Below the pieces are notes generated by a model that had not been told where the DNA came from, did not search any database, and saw nothing but the letters and a program-made list of their open reading frames with translations. Position numbers and translations under genes: made by a program. From an uncultured Alphaproteobacteria bacterium (GTDB lineage Bacteria > Pseudomonadota > Alphaproteobacteria > Micropepsales > Micropepsaceae), in the NCBI GenBank assembly GCA_903928515.1, contig CAIYRG010000426.1, forward strand, positions 1 to 33,822: 33,822 nucleotides of DNA, written 5' to 3'. Of the stretch, positions 24,529-32,372 are shown in pieces (the first letter of the stretch is position 1; each line of letters opens with the position of its first letter).

Positions 24529-26337
24529 ATGACATCGCCAACCGACACCATTCGCGGCATCCCGCAGCAGGCCGATTGTCCCCCCGTTCCTTACGATCGC
24601 GCGCCGACGCATGAGGGCATGATCGAAGACCGCGATGTGATGGTGCCGATGCGCGACGGCGTGAATCTCGCCATCGATGTCTACCGTCCGAAAGAAAACG
24701 GCAAATACCCGGTGCTGCTGGCTTTCGCTGTGTACAACAAGGATCTGCAGGGCCCGGACGTGTCGGCCGTGCTGCCGCCGCAGCCCGCCTGGTCAACCCT
24801 GTGGACAGGTCCGCTGGAGGCCGGTGACACGCGCTTCTTCGTGAGCCGCGGTTACATCCATGTGATCGGCTGCCCGCGCGGCATCGGCAAATCCGAAGGC
24901 GGCGGCTCGCGCTGGTGGGACAGCTACGACCTCATCGAATGGATCGCCAAGCAGCCGTGGTGCGATGGCAATGTCGGCATGGTCGGCATCTCGGGCTTCG
25001 GTGCGGAGCAATACCATGTCGCCAAGCAACAGCCGCCTGCACTCAAAGCGATCTTCCCGTTCGACCCGCGCGGCGCGTACGGCGATTTCGGCGGTTTCCG
25101 CGACGAATATCCCGGCGGCGTGCTGCACCTCTTCCGCTATTTCATCCAGGTCTATTCCGCCTTCCACGGCCATCGCGGTTCACCCGGCACGCTGCCGCCC
25201 GAGCGCGAGGCGCTGTGGCAAGAGGCGATGAACAATCCCGACTACAAGATGTATCCGCACATCTACAACGTGATCGCGCAGAAGGGCCAACATTACCCGT
25301 CGTATTTCGACGTGCTCATCAATCCGTACGACACCACGGCCGCCGTGGAGAAAAGCGACAAGGAATTCGACAACATCACCGTGCCGACCTACACGGGCGC
25401 GGGCTGGTATGCCTACACGTATAAAGGCCATCTCAACGGCGCGCAGAACTGGTTCCGCAACATCAAGTCGCCGAAGAAGCTGGCGTTCATGGGCCCGGCA
25501 CATCTGGAGCGCCCGTTCCACACCATGCACAGCGAAATCCTGCGCTGGCACGACCATTGGTTGAAGGGCATCGACACCGGCGTGATGAACGAACCGGCGG
25601 TGCGCTACTGGCTGATGGGCGCGAACCAATGGCGCACGGCCGCTGAATGGCCGCCCGAAGATGTGAAGCTCACGCCGTTCTATCTGAAAAGCTGGGAACG
25701 CCTGTCGCCGGTTGCCCCCGTGAAGGGCAGCGTGGACGACGATCTTCCGCCCGATGCCTTCGTGCAGATGCCGCCGACGCAAACAAACGACGTGCAATCC
25801 TTGCGCTTCATCAGCGAGCCTCTGCCCGACGATCTCGAAATCGCAGGACCGTCCGTGCTGACCATTCACGCCGCCATCGATCAGACCGACACCAACTGGA
25901 TCGTGATCCTGAAAGATGTTGGCCCCGATGTGTCGGTGCAAACCGCGCGCGACGGCGAACGCTGGCGTCCGAACGATCTGTTCGAACGCGAGCTATGCCG
26001 CGGCTGGTTGAAAGCTTCGCACCGCGCGGTGGACGAGAAACGCTCGAAGCCGGGCCGCCCGTGGCATCCGCTGACGCGCGAAGCGCAGAAGCCGGTGGAG
26101 CCCGGCAAAATCGAGGAATACGCCATCGAGATCATGGCGACCGCGAATCTGTTCCGCAAAGGCCACCGCATCTGCATCGAGGTGACGACGCTCGACATGC
26201 CCACGGGCGTGGGTGGTGCCACCAATGCGGAATACATCCCGAACCATATCGGATCGTCGAAGACGACGGTGGCGAAGATCTATCACGACACCAAACGCCC
26301 GTCGCATTTGCTGCTGCCTGTCCGGCCGCGGGGGTGA
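24529..26337 (+). CDS. CocE/NonD family alpha/beta hydrolase (X-Pro dipeptidyl-peptidase-like)
   Basis: This 602-residue serine hydrolase starts at ATG 24529 with AAGGGGG at 24517-24523. The N-terminal alpha/beta hydrolase domain opens DRDVMVPMRDGVNLAIDVYRP, then VIGCPRGIGKSEGG and the nucleophile elbow GISGFG (the usual family form is GxSYxG; here Gly-Phe replaces Tyr-x). The C-terminal jelly-roll domain, with LEIAGPSVLTIHAAIDQTDTNW-like strands, is standard for X-Pro dipeptidyl peptidase, cocaine esterase and glutaryl-7-ACA acylase. Substrates in the family are esters or amides. No signal peptide is seen, so it is probably cytoplasmic. It stands alone after the iorAB terminator and before a repeat element. 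Confidence 0.85.
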   Translation: MTSPTDTIRGIPQQADCPPVPYDRAPTHEGMIEDRDVMVPMRDGVNLAIDVYRPKENGKYPVLLAFAVYNKDLQGPDVSAVLPPQPAWSTLWTGPLEAGDTRFFVSRGYIHVIGCPRGIGKSEGGGSRWWDSYDLIEWIAKQPWCDGNVGMVGISGFGAEQYHVAKQQPPALKAIFPFDPRGAYGDFGGFRDEYPGGVLHLFRYFIQVYSAFHGHRGSPGTLPPEREALWQEAMNNPDYKMYPHIYNVIAQKGQHYPSYFDVLINPYDTTAAVEKSDKEFDNITVPTYTGAGWYAYTYKGHLNGAQNWFRNIKSPKKLAFMGPAHLERPFHTMHSEILRWHDHWLKGIDTGVMNEPAVRYWLMGANQWRTAAEWPPEDVKLTPFYLKSWERLSPVAPVKGSVDDDLPPDAFVQMPPTQTNDVQSLRFISEPLPDDLEIAGPSVLTIHAAIDQTDTNWIVILKDVGPDVSVQTARDGERWRPNDLFERELCRGWLKASHRAVDEKRSKPGRPWHPLTREAQKPVEPGKIEEYAIEIMATANLFRKGHRICIEVTTLDMPTGVGGATNAEYIPNHIGSSKTTVAKIYHDTKRPSHLLLPVRPRG

Positions 26338-26360
26338 GGCTTAGCGTCCTACAAAAATAT

Positions 26361-26459
26361 GCTGTCATGCCCGCGAAGGCGGGCATCCAGGATTAAAGGC
26401 CGACGCCGGCTCGTTGGTGATAGCTAATCCTGGGCCCCCGCCTACGCGGGGGTGACAGC
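26361..26459. repeat. Inverted-repeat element (TGTCATGCCCGCG type), copy 1
   Basis: Two 35-base arms, 26361-26395 and 26425-26459, are inverted copies with six mismatches. Each arm itself forms a hairpin (CCCGC/GCGGG). The arm consensus, roughly CTGTCATGCCCGCGAAGGCG..., belongs to a dispersed repeat type common in alphaproteobacterial intergenic DNA. It fills the gap between the CocE-like gene and the convergent FkbM gene, and probably serves as a two-way terminator. Confidence 0.8.
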
Positions 26460-26485
26460 GTTGCTGTGATTGGCAATGTGGGCGC

Positions 26486-27367
26486 TTATCCCAAATTCAA
26501 AAACTTCGGCTCCAACCGGCGCTTGGTGAAGGCATCGTTGTAGCGCGCGCAGAGGGATGTGCCGCTACGCCTGTCAAATTCCTTTAGCAGCAGTCCCGCG
26601 AGATCGTAGGAATTGTAGACGAGATCGAGGATAGCAGCGGCTTTGAGCAGATCGTCGTCGGAATAGCGATTCAGCTTGGTGAAATCCTTCACGAAGATCG
26701 CATCGGCCCAGAGCAACTGGCTGATCGGCGCATCCGGCTTCTCGATTTCATACGGTGAGAACGGGCGGCCACCGACATCGATCAGCTTGTGCAGCACGAA
26801 ACCGTGTTCGCGCAGGAAAAGCTGCACATCGCCGAACAAAGGTTGGTTCTTGTAGAGTGGCACGAACTCCACTTCACATTCGATGACTAGCGCGTTGGCT
26901 AGTGTTTTCGTGCCGTGGCGCAGGATTTCCAGTTCATAGCCCTGCACGTCGAGCTTTATGAGATCGCACGCGATACCGGAAATGTCGTCCAGCCGTTTTG
27001 TCTCAACGGGAAATGTTTCGACCACGTGGAAATTTCCGTCGGGCCGCGCGCAGGCCATCTCCATGAAGAGATCAATGACAGCCGGATCGGGTTCGAGCAA
27101 CGACGAACAGCCGGGGTAGAACGTGCGGTAAAAAATGGCCGGTTCGCCGGTCCCTAAGAAATACGGCAGATAGCGAAACGGTCCGCCGCGCGCTTGCAGC
27201 TTGGCGAATTCGTCCGGGTTTGGCTCGAAGCCTGTGACGCGGCCCAGGCCCGTCACCATCAACGGCAGATAGCGATCCGCCCCCTGCTCCATCGCACCGA
27301 TATCGAGGATGTCGATAGTGGGGATGGGGTGGTTGAGAACTTTGGAGAGGTCGATGATGAAGGCCAT
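26486..27367 (-). CDS. FkbM family methyltransferase
   Basis: This 293-residue protein is a SAM-dependent O-methyltransferase of the FkbM type. DIGAMEQGADRYLPLM and VTGFEPNPDEFAKLQ form the SAM-binding motif I and II regions, and LIKLDVQGYELEILRHG is the hallmark FkbM motif (DVQGYE). FkbM proteins methylate sugars, lipids or secondary metabolites. There is no signal sequence. It has no functional link with its neighbours, is slightly more AT-rich, and is bracketed on both sides by related inverted-repeat elements, so it may be an independent insertion. ATG 27367 is the start; no strong ribosome-binding site is visible because the repeat begins 20 bases upstream. Confidence 0.87.
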   Translation of the reverse strand: MAFIIDLSKVLNHPIPTIDILDIGAMEQGADRYLPLMVTGLGRVTGFEPNPDEFAKLQARGGPFRYLPYFLGTGEPAIFYRTFYPGCSSLLEPDPAVIDLFMEMACARPDGNFHVVETFPVETKRLDDISGIACDLIKLDVQGYELEILRHGTKTLANALVIECEVEFVPLYKNQPLFGDVQLFLREHGFVLHKLIDVGGRPFSPYEIEKPDAPISQLLWADAIFVKDFTKLNRYSDDDLLKAAAILDLVYNSYDLAGLLLKEFDRRSGTSLCARYNDAFTKRRLEPKFLNLG

Positions 27368-27387
27368 GGTTTCTATTCATATCCTGA

Positions 27388-27503
27388 GCTGTCATTCCCA
27401 CGCCGGCGGGAATCCAGGATTGGTGTTGATGGCGCGCAAGTTTTTGTCGACTAGGCGGCGTTGAGATTTAGTCCTGGATGCCCGCCTTCGCGGGCATGAC
27501 AGC
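27388..27503. repeat. Inverted-repeat element (TGTCATGCCCGCG type), copy 2
   Basis: Arms at 27388-27419 and 27472-27503 are inverted copies with about five mismatches in 32. They match the arms at 26361-26459, so the FkbM gene lies between two elements of the same family. The 52-base centre is unrelated to that of copy 1. No transposase or target-site duplication is apparent by eye. Confidence 0.8.
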
Positions 27504-27541
27504 GCTATATTGGAAGCAGATAGGTTTTACGATCGCCTGGG

Positions 27542-27562
27542 TGGCCCGCACTAGGCGGGCCA
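27542..27562. terminator. Hairpin downstream of the ubiD operon
   Basis: TGGCCCGC and GCGGGCCA pair perfectly around a 5-base loop, 33 bases past the ubiD stop on the minus strand. No T-run follows on that strand. It resembles an arm of the REP-like elements (GGTGGCCCG...CGGGCCATG) and may cap the leftward operon transcript. Confidence 0.5.
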
Positions 27563-27594
27563 TGACAACGGTGCGGTGGCGACAAAAGGGAAGC

Positions 27595-29118
27595 CTACTT
27601 ACCTTCAAGAAACCACTCGCCGTTGGGTTTGCGGCCCACGATTCCTTGGTCTTGCAGTGTGCCTAGCTCTACGGCGATGGCACGGCCGTCTTTGTCGCCG
27701 AGCGCATCCATCAGCCCCATGAAGAATTTGGGGCCGCTTTCCAACGCTTCGCGCACCGACGCCGCCTTTTTCCCACCGGAGATGCGCGGCGAATAGGACG
27801 ACCAATGAATCAGATCGTCCGGCTCGCTCAAATCGCGCGTCATGTCGAAACCGGCGACCGATTGCTCGCCGTGGTCGCTGGTGGGGTCCATCGTCAGCGT
27901 GCGGTGGCCGTGCTCGACAATAAGGTCTTTGCCCACGCGGAAGCGCGTGCACATGGCGCGTTCCACCTCGCCATCGGAAAACACGTCGATATCCTCGTCC
28001 ACCACGAACACATGCTTGACGAGCGGCCGCTTGAGCAGCGCCTCAACCGCCTTGCGCCCGTCACCGGCCTGCTTCTGGCGGATGGCCGCACGGATGTGGT
28101 GCATGCCCACGGCCGAGGGCGGCGCATGTACCGCCTGCACATCCAGCCCCGCGTCTTTCAGCGCGTTCCAGGCCTTCACTTCGGCATCCAGCCCCGACAT
28201 ATGCGCCGCATCGTTGCGGGTGAGAATCTGCCCGCCATGCAGCAACGTGTGATGCAGCACGTCTTTGCGCATGGTGATCGCCGTCACATGGAACAGCGGA
28301 TCGGGGTGCATGGGGCCGTAAAGCCCATACAGCTCGCCGTAGGGGCCTTCGATTTCGGCGTAACCGCGCTCGTCGAAATAGCCTTCGATCACCAACTCGG
28401 CATCGGCGGGCACAGGAATATCGTTCGAGACGCTTTTCACCATCGGCATGGTTTCACCACGCAATTGCGCCACCAACTCGAATTCGTTGACGGGCAGACG
28501 GATGGCCGCACCCAAACACACCAGCGGATGCGCGCCCACGACGAAGCTGACAGGCAAAGTCTCTTTGCGTTCCACAGCTTCCAGATAGATGCGCCGCAAA
28601 TCGCTGATCTGCGTGAGGTTCGCGCGCATGGTGCGCTTGCCCTTCAGCATCAGCCGCCGGAAGCCGACATTCGGTTTGCCGCTCTTCGGATCAACCGTGA
28701 AATCCATCGCTGCCGACAGATACGTCGCGCCATCCAATTCGTGCTGCAGATAGAAGGGCAGCTTGGCGAGATCGATATCATCGCCGGTGATCACCACCTG
28801 CTGCACCGGCGCCTCAACGCGCGATACCTCCGCGACTTCCTGCGGCGTGGCGAGGCGGCGCATATATTCCTGCTGAAGCTCAGCCTCGGAGCAGCCGAAC
28901 GCCATCGCCAGCCGTTTGCGGCTCGCCATTATGCCCGCGGTCATCTCGAAATGCTCAGGCCCCACATCCTTGAACCACGTCGCCTTCGGCGTGGCTTCGA
29001 TCAGGGCTGCGAGATCGATCAGTTCGACATGTTCGTTGTGAACTTCCACCTCGCCCGCTTGCACCAAGCGATTCAGGAAGTTGCGCAGGCGATATTTTTC
29101 GTAATCGAACTCAGCCAT
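27595..29118 (-). CDS. UbiD-family (de)carboxylase
   Basis: This 507-residue enzyme is a prenylated-FMN-dependent decarboxylase of the UbiD family. It opens LRNFLNRLVQAGEVEVH, with LPFYLQHELDGATYLSAAMDFT, the VVGAHPLVCLGAAIRLP segment, EIEGPYGELYGLYG (the conserved acidic active-site region), HTLLHGG and the C-terminal KHVFVVDEDIDVFSDGEVE. Length fits the family (~480-510). It needs prenyl-FMN made by UbiX, which is not encoded in this window. Family members decarboxylate, or reversibly carboxylate, aromatic, heteroaromatic and alpha,beta-unsaturated acids. It is the last gene of the minus-strand operon, 18 bases after the hydratase gene; its stop codon is TAG. Confidence 0.93.
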   Translation of the reverse strand: MAEFDYEKYRLRNFLNRLVQAGEVEVHNEHVELIDLAALIEATPKATWFKDVGPEHFEMTAGIMASRKRLAMAFGCSEAELQQEYMRRLATPQEVAEVSRVEAPVQQVVITGDDIDLAKLPFYLQHELDGATYLSAAMDFTVDPKSGKPNVGFRRLMLKGKRTMRANLTQISDLRRIYLEAVERKETLPVSFVVGAHPLVCLGAAIRLPVNEFELVAQLRGETMPMVKSVSNDIPVPADAELVIEGYFDERGYAEIEGPYGELYGLYGPMHPDPLFHVTAITMRKDVLHHTLLHGGQILTRNDAAHMSGLDAEVKAWNALKDAGLDVQAVHAPPSAVGMHHIRAAIRQKQAGDGRKAVEALLKRPLVKHVFVVDEDIDVFSDGEVERAMCTRFRVGKDLIVEHGHRTLTMDPTSDHGEQSVAGFDMTRDLSEPDDLIHWSSYSPRISGGKKAASVREALESGPKFFMGLMDALGDKDGRAIAVELGTLQDQGIVGRKPNGEWFLEGK

Positions 29119-29136
29119 TGCCGTAGCCCCGGTGGG

Positions 29137-29880
29137 TCAGTGTTTGCCGCGCATCTCGCTCGACGTGTTGATGGTGGCGTGCAGATTGCGCGCGAAATCG
29201 TTGGCGCCTTGCGCGTCCATCGTGCGCGCCGCGCGGGCAAATTCCTTCACGCCGAACAAAGCGGGCGGTGCGATGGCCAGCATCTTGGCGACGAGGCCCT
29301 CGACCGTGGCATGCAGGCTGCCGCCCGCCGCCACCTTGCTGACCAAACCGATGCCGAGCGCCTCTTGCGCCGTCAGCATCTCGGCCGAATAGAACATGTA
29401 CATCAGCGGCTTCAGCGCCACGCGATCCACCATCGAAGACATTGCCATGGTCGGCATGATGCCATGCGCGGTTTCCGGGAATGCGAATTGTGCATCGTGA
29501 TCGGCCACGGTGATATCGGCCACCGCCGTGAGCGCGCAGCCGAAGCCCAGCGCCTTGCCCTGCACTGCCGCCACAACGGGAGCATGCGAGCGGCGGAATG
29601 CGCCATAGGCGTTGAAGATCACTTCGTTCTGCCGGCGCAGCGCCAAGGCTTCGGGTGCGGCTGCTGTGGCACCCGCTGTGGGGCTCATCATCGCGCGCCC
29701 CAAGCAGAAATCGTTGCCAGCGCCGGAGAGCAGGATCACGCGCGTGGCATCGGAGACCGTGCCGATGATCTCACCCAATTCCTTTGCCATCGCGTCGGTG
29801 AAGCGATTGCCTTCGTTGGGGCGATTCAGCGTGACGCGCAGCAGCGCGCCATCCTGTTTGACATCGATCTCTGCGCTCAT
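29137..29880 (-). CDS. Enoyl-CoA hydratase/isomerase family protein
   Basis: This 247-residue crotonase-fold protein starts at ATG 29880, eight bases after the stop of the upstream CoxL-like gene, with AAGGAT upstream. The oxyanion-hole segments LLSGAGNDFCLGRA and VQGKALGFGCALTAVADITVA (in parts) are clear, and FAFPETAHGIMPTMAM holds one acidic residue at a usual catalytic position. It could hydrate an enoyl-CoA or act as an isomerase, dehalogenase or ring-cleaving hydrolase. Its operon with a hydroxyacyl-CoA dehydrogenase supports CoA-ester metabolism. No CoA ligase or thiolase is present in the window to complete such a route. Confidence 0.9.
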   Translation of the reverse strand: MSAEIDVKQDGALLRVTLNRPNEGNRFTDAMAKELGEIIGTVSDATRVILLSGAGNDFCLGRAMMSPTAGATAAAPEALALRRQNEVIFNAYGAFRRSHAPVVAAVQGKALGFGCALTAVADITVADHDAQFAFPETAHGIMPTMAMSSMVDRVALKPLMYMFYSAEMLTAQEALGIGLVSKVAAGGSLHATVEGLVAKMLAIAPPALFGVKEFARAARTMDAQGANDFARNLHATINTSSEMRGKH

Positions 29881-29888
29881 GACTTCGC

Positions 29889-32279
29889 CTATCCTTGAGA
29901 TTGTTTCGAGTCTTGAATGAGCCGCCACACGCGCTCCGCACTGGCGGGCATTTCCACGTGCGTGATGCCGAATTCCGACAGCGCATCGACCACGGCATTG
30001 ATGACGACAGCGAGCGCCGGTGTTGTGCCGCCTTCACCGCCCGCGCGCACGCCGAGCGGATTGGAGGGCGACGGCACTTCCGAGAGGCCTGTGTCGAACG
30101 AGGGCAATTTGTCGGCGCGCGGCATGGCGTAATCCATGAACGAGGCCGTCAGCAGCTGGCCCGAGTCGGGATCGTAGATCGTGTGTTCCCACAAAGCCTG
30201 GCCGACGCCCTGCACGATTCCGCCATGCGTTTGCCCATGCAGGATCAGCGGATTGATCGCGTGGCCGACATCATCCACCGCCGCGTAGCGCACCAGATCC
30301 ACCACACCGGTTTCGGGATCGATTTCCACCTCGGCCACGTGGCTGCCATAGGGGAAACCGCCGGCGGTGAATTTCACATCGGCCTCGGCGGCAAACCGGC
30401 CTTTCAGATTTTCGGGCAGATCGGCGCGCTCGTTCGCGGCCTGCGCCACATCGAACAGGCCAATGAATTTGTTGGTGTTGGCGACGAAGAAACGCCCATC
30501 GGCAAAATCGACGGTATCTTCCGGCGCATCCAAAACATGCGCGGCAATGGTTCGGCCGCGCGCGATCACCGCCTCGGACGCCCGGCCCATCGCCACGCCC
30601 GCCATGCGCATGGAGCGGCCCGAATGCGAGCCACCGCCCACCGGCACGCGATCCGTGTCGCCCTGCACGAGACGCACCTGATTGAACGGCACACCGAGCC
30701 ATTCCGACACGCATTGCGTGAAGCTGGTCTCATGGCCCTGCCCGCTGGACAGCGTGCCGACCGCCACATCCACCATGCCTTCGGCATGCACCACCACTTC
30801 CGACCATTCGCGCGGATAGCCCATGGTGAGTTCGATGTAATTGGCAACGCCGATGCCGCGCACTTTGCCGCGCGCTTTGGCCTCAAGCTTGCGGGCCGCA
30901 AAGCCATCCCAATCGCCGAGCTTCAGCGCGTCGTCCATCACGCGCTCATATTCGCCGTTGTCGTAAGTGACTCCGGTGGGATTTGTGTAGGGCAGTTCTT
31001 CCGGCGCAATGAAATTCCGGCGGCGAAGCTCGATAGGATCGATGCCGGTTTTGTCCGCGGCCATGTCGATGAGGCGTTCGAGGATAAACATCGCCTCGGG
31101 GCGGCCAGCGCTGCGATAGGGAATCGTCGCAGGCGTATTCGAGACGACAGCTTGCGCATGCACGTAAGCGACGGGGACTTTGTAGACGCCCGAAAGGATG
31201 CCGATGCCTTTGCGCAACGGAATGAACGACGAGGCATAGGCGCCAAGATTGGAGCAATTGCTGCCGCGCATGGCGAGGAATGTGCCGTTCGCATCCAGCG
31301 CCAATTCCATATGCGAAAGCAGATCGCGGCCCTGGTGATCGCTGACAAAGGCTTCCGAACGATTGGCCGTCCACTTCACAGGGCGGCCCACTTTCTTCGA
31401 GGCCCAGGCGGCAAACGGAAATTCGGGGAAGATGGAATTCTTGGTGCCGAAATTGCCGCCGATGTCTTCGGCGACAACCCGCACTTTATCCTCGGGCACG
31501 CCGAGCACGCCTGCGATCTCGCGCTTCTGGCGCACGACGCCGCCGCTGCCCGCATAGACGAGATAGCGACCCGTTTCGGGATCGTAGTGGCCGGTGACAG
31601 AGCGCGCTTCCATCGGCACGCCGGTGACGCGCTGAATCCAGGTATTCAAGCGCACCACGTGCGCGGCGCGCGCGAAGGCGGCTTCGGTGGCTTGCTTGTC
31701 GCCGATGGGGCAATCGAAACATTGGTTGCTGGCAGCACCTTCCCAGACAACAGCCGCGTCTTTGTCTGCGACAGTCGGCGTTGCGGTGGCGGAGGGCAAC
31801 GGATCGTAATCGACGTAGATACGCTCGGCGGCATCCGCCGCTTGATAGGGCGTTTCCGCCAGCACGGCGGCCACCGATTCACCGACGAAGCGCACGCGCC
31901 CTTGCGCCAGCAACGGATAGGGCGAGTCATATTCGAGAAGCGGCACGCCTTTGGAATTCACCAGGATCACGTCGGGCAGCGCCCGCATCATCTCGACCGT
32001 GCCGTGCATAGCGAAATCCGACGGGAGCGGCTTCACGCCATCGGCCAGCAAATCCTCGCCGGTGAACACCGCGACGACGCCGGGCATGTCGCGCGCTTCC
32101 GAAATGTCGATGGCATTGATGGCGGCATGGGCATGCGGCGAGCGCGTGAACGCCGCATAAACCTGATTGGGGAGATTGTGATCGTCGCTGTAACGGCCAC
32201 GGCCGACGATCAGCCGCGAATCCTCCTTGCGGCGGACCGGCTGTCCAATACCAAAACCGTTGGGGTCCGTCCCCGTCAT
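29889..32279 (-). CDS. CoxL-like molybdopterin-binding subunit of a xanthine dehydrogenase-family enzyme
   Basis: This 796-residue protein is a molybdenum hydroxylase large subunit of CoxL/XdhB order. It begins IGQPVRRKEDSRLIVGRGRYSDD, contains VRFVGESVAAVLAET, DIGGNFGTKNS (molybdopterin contact), PYRSAGRPEA (residues ~387-396) and the C-terminal GEGGTTPA with the catalytic Glu (~749). True CO dehydrogenase has AYRCSFR with a Cys that binds Cu; here the loop is PYRSAGR, so it is not a CO oxidiser but a form-II-like hydroxylase of unknown substrate. It has no Tat signal and is presumably cytoplasmic. Its usual FAD (CoxM) and [2Fe-2S] (CoxS) partners are not within the window. The stop is TAG, eight bases before the hydratase start. 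Confidence 0.9.
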   Translation of the reverse strand: MTGTDPNGFGIGQPVRRKEDSRLIVGRGRYSDDHNLPNQVYAAFTRSPHAHAAINAIDISEARDMPGVVAVFTGEDLLADGVKPLPSDFAMHGTVEMMRALPDVILVNSKGVPLLEYDSPYPLLAQGRVRFVGESVAAVLAETPYQAADAAERIYVDYDPLPSATATPTVADKDAAVVWEGAASNQCFDCPIGDKQATEAAFARAAHVVRLNTWIQRVTGVPMEARSVTGHYDPETGRYLVYAGSGGVVRQKREIAGVLGVPEDKVRVVAEDIGGNFGTKNSIFPEFPFAAWASKKVGRPVKWTANRSEAFVSDHQGRDLLSHMELALDANGTFLAMRGSNCSNLGAYASSFIPLRKGIGILSGVYKVPVAYVHAQAVVSNTPATIPYRSAGRPEAMFILERLIDMAADKTGIDPIELRRRNFIAPEELPYTNPTGVTYDNGEYERVMDDALKLGDWDGFAARKLEAKARGKVRGIGVANYIELTMGYPREWSEVVVHAEGMVDVAVGTLSSGQGHETSFTQCVSEWLGVPFNQVRLVQGDTDRVPVGGGSHSGRSMRMAGVAMGRASEAVIARGRTIAAHVLDAPEDTVDFADGRFFVANTNKFIGLFDVAQAANERADLPENLKGRFAAEADVKFTAGGFPYGSHVAEVEIDPETGVVDLVRYAAVDDVGHAINPLILHGQTHGGIVQGVGQALWEHTIYDPDSGQLLTASFMDYAMPRADKLPSFDTGLSEVPSPSNPLGVRAGGEGGTTPALAVVINAVVDALSEFGITHVEMPASAERVWRLIQDSKQSQG

Positions 32280-32323
32280 TGCCCCACTTCCCCGACCTTA
32301 TTGTTTTTGTTTTAGAACCGAAA

Positions 32324-32338
32324 TTTGTCCCGGACAAA
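32324..32338. promoter_or_regulatory. TTTGTCC-C-GGACAAA palindrome upstream of the CoxL-like gene
   Basis: A perfect 7-bp dyad with a single central base lies in the 93-base gap between the dehydrogenase stop and the CoxL-like start, about 45 bases before the latter. A related half, CGGGACAGAAATTTC at 32360-32374, is an inverted near-copy of GAAATTTGTCCCG (32320-32332), so the sites may pair into a larger operator. It is the only sizeable gap in this operon and could hold an internal regulated promoter. Confidence 0.45.
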
Positions 32339-32372
32339 CGCCGGTGGGAATAGGAATTGCGGGACAGAAATT

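Noticed and set aside
26361-27562. CRISPR array or tandem repeats
   Set aside because: The repeats are inverted pairs with unequal spacing and no regular spacers, and no cas genes occur.
27805-29898. Long plus-strand open frame opposite ubiD and the hydratase gene
   Set aside because: Spans two well-supported genes on the other strand and has shadow-like His/Arg-rich composition.
29889-32279. Aerobic CO dehydrogenase large subunit
   Set aside because: The Cys-bearing AYRCSFR loop that binds copper is replaced by PYRSAGR, and no coxM or coxS gene is beside it.
29895-32315. A very long plus-strand open frame opposite the CoxL-like gene
   Set aside because: Its product is rich in His, Arg, Ala and Gly with no recognisable domain, typical of the antisense frame of a GC-rich gene; the minus strand encodes a clear molybdenum hydroxylase.
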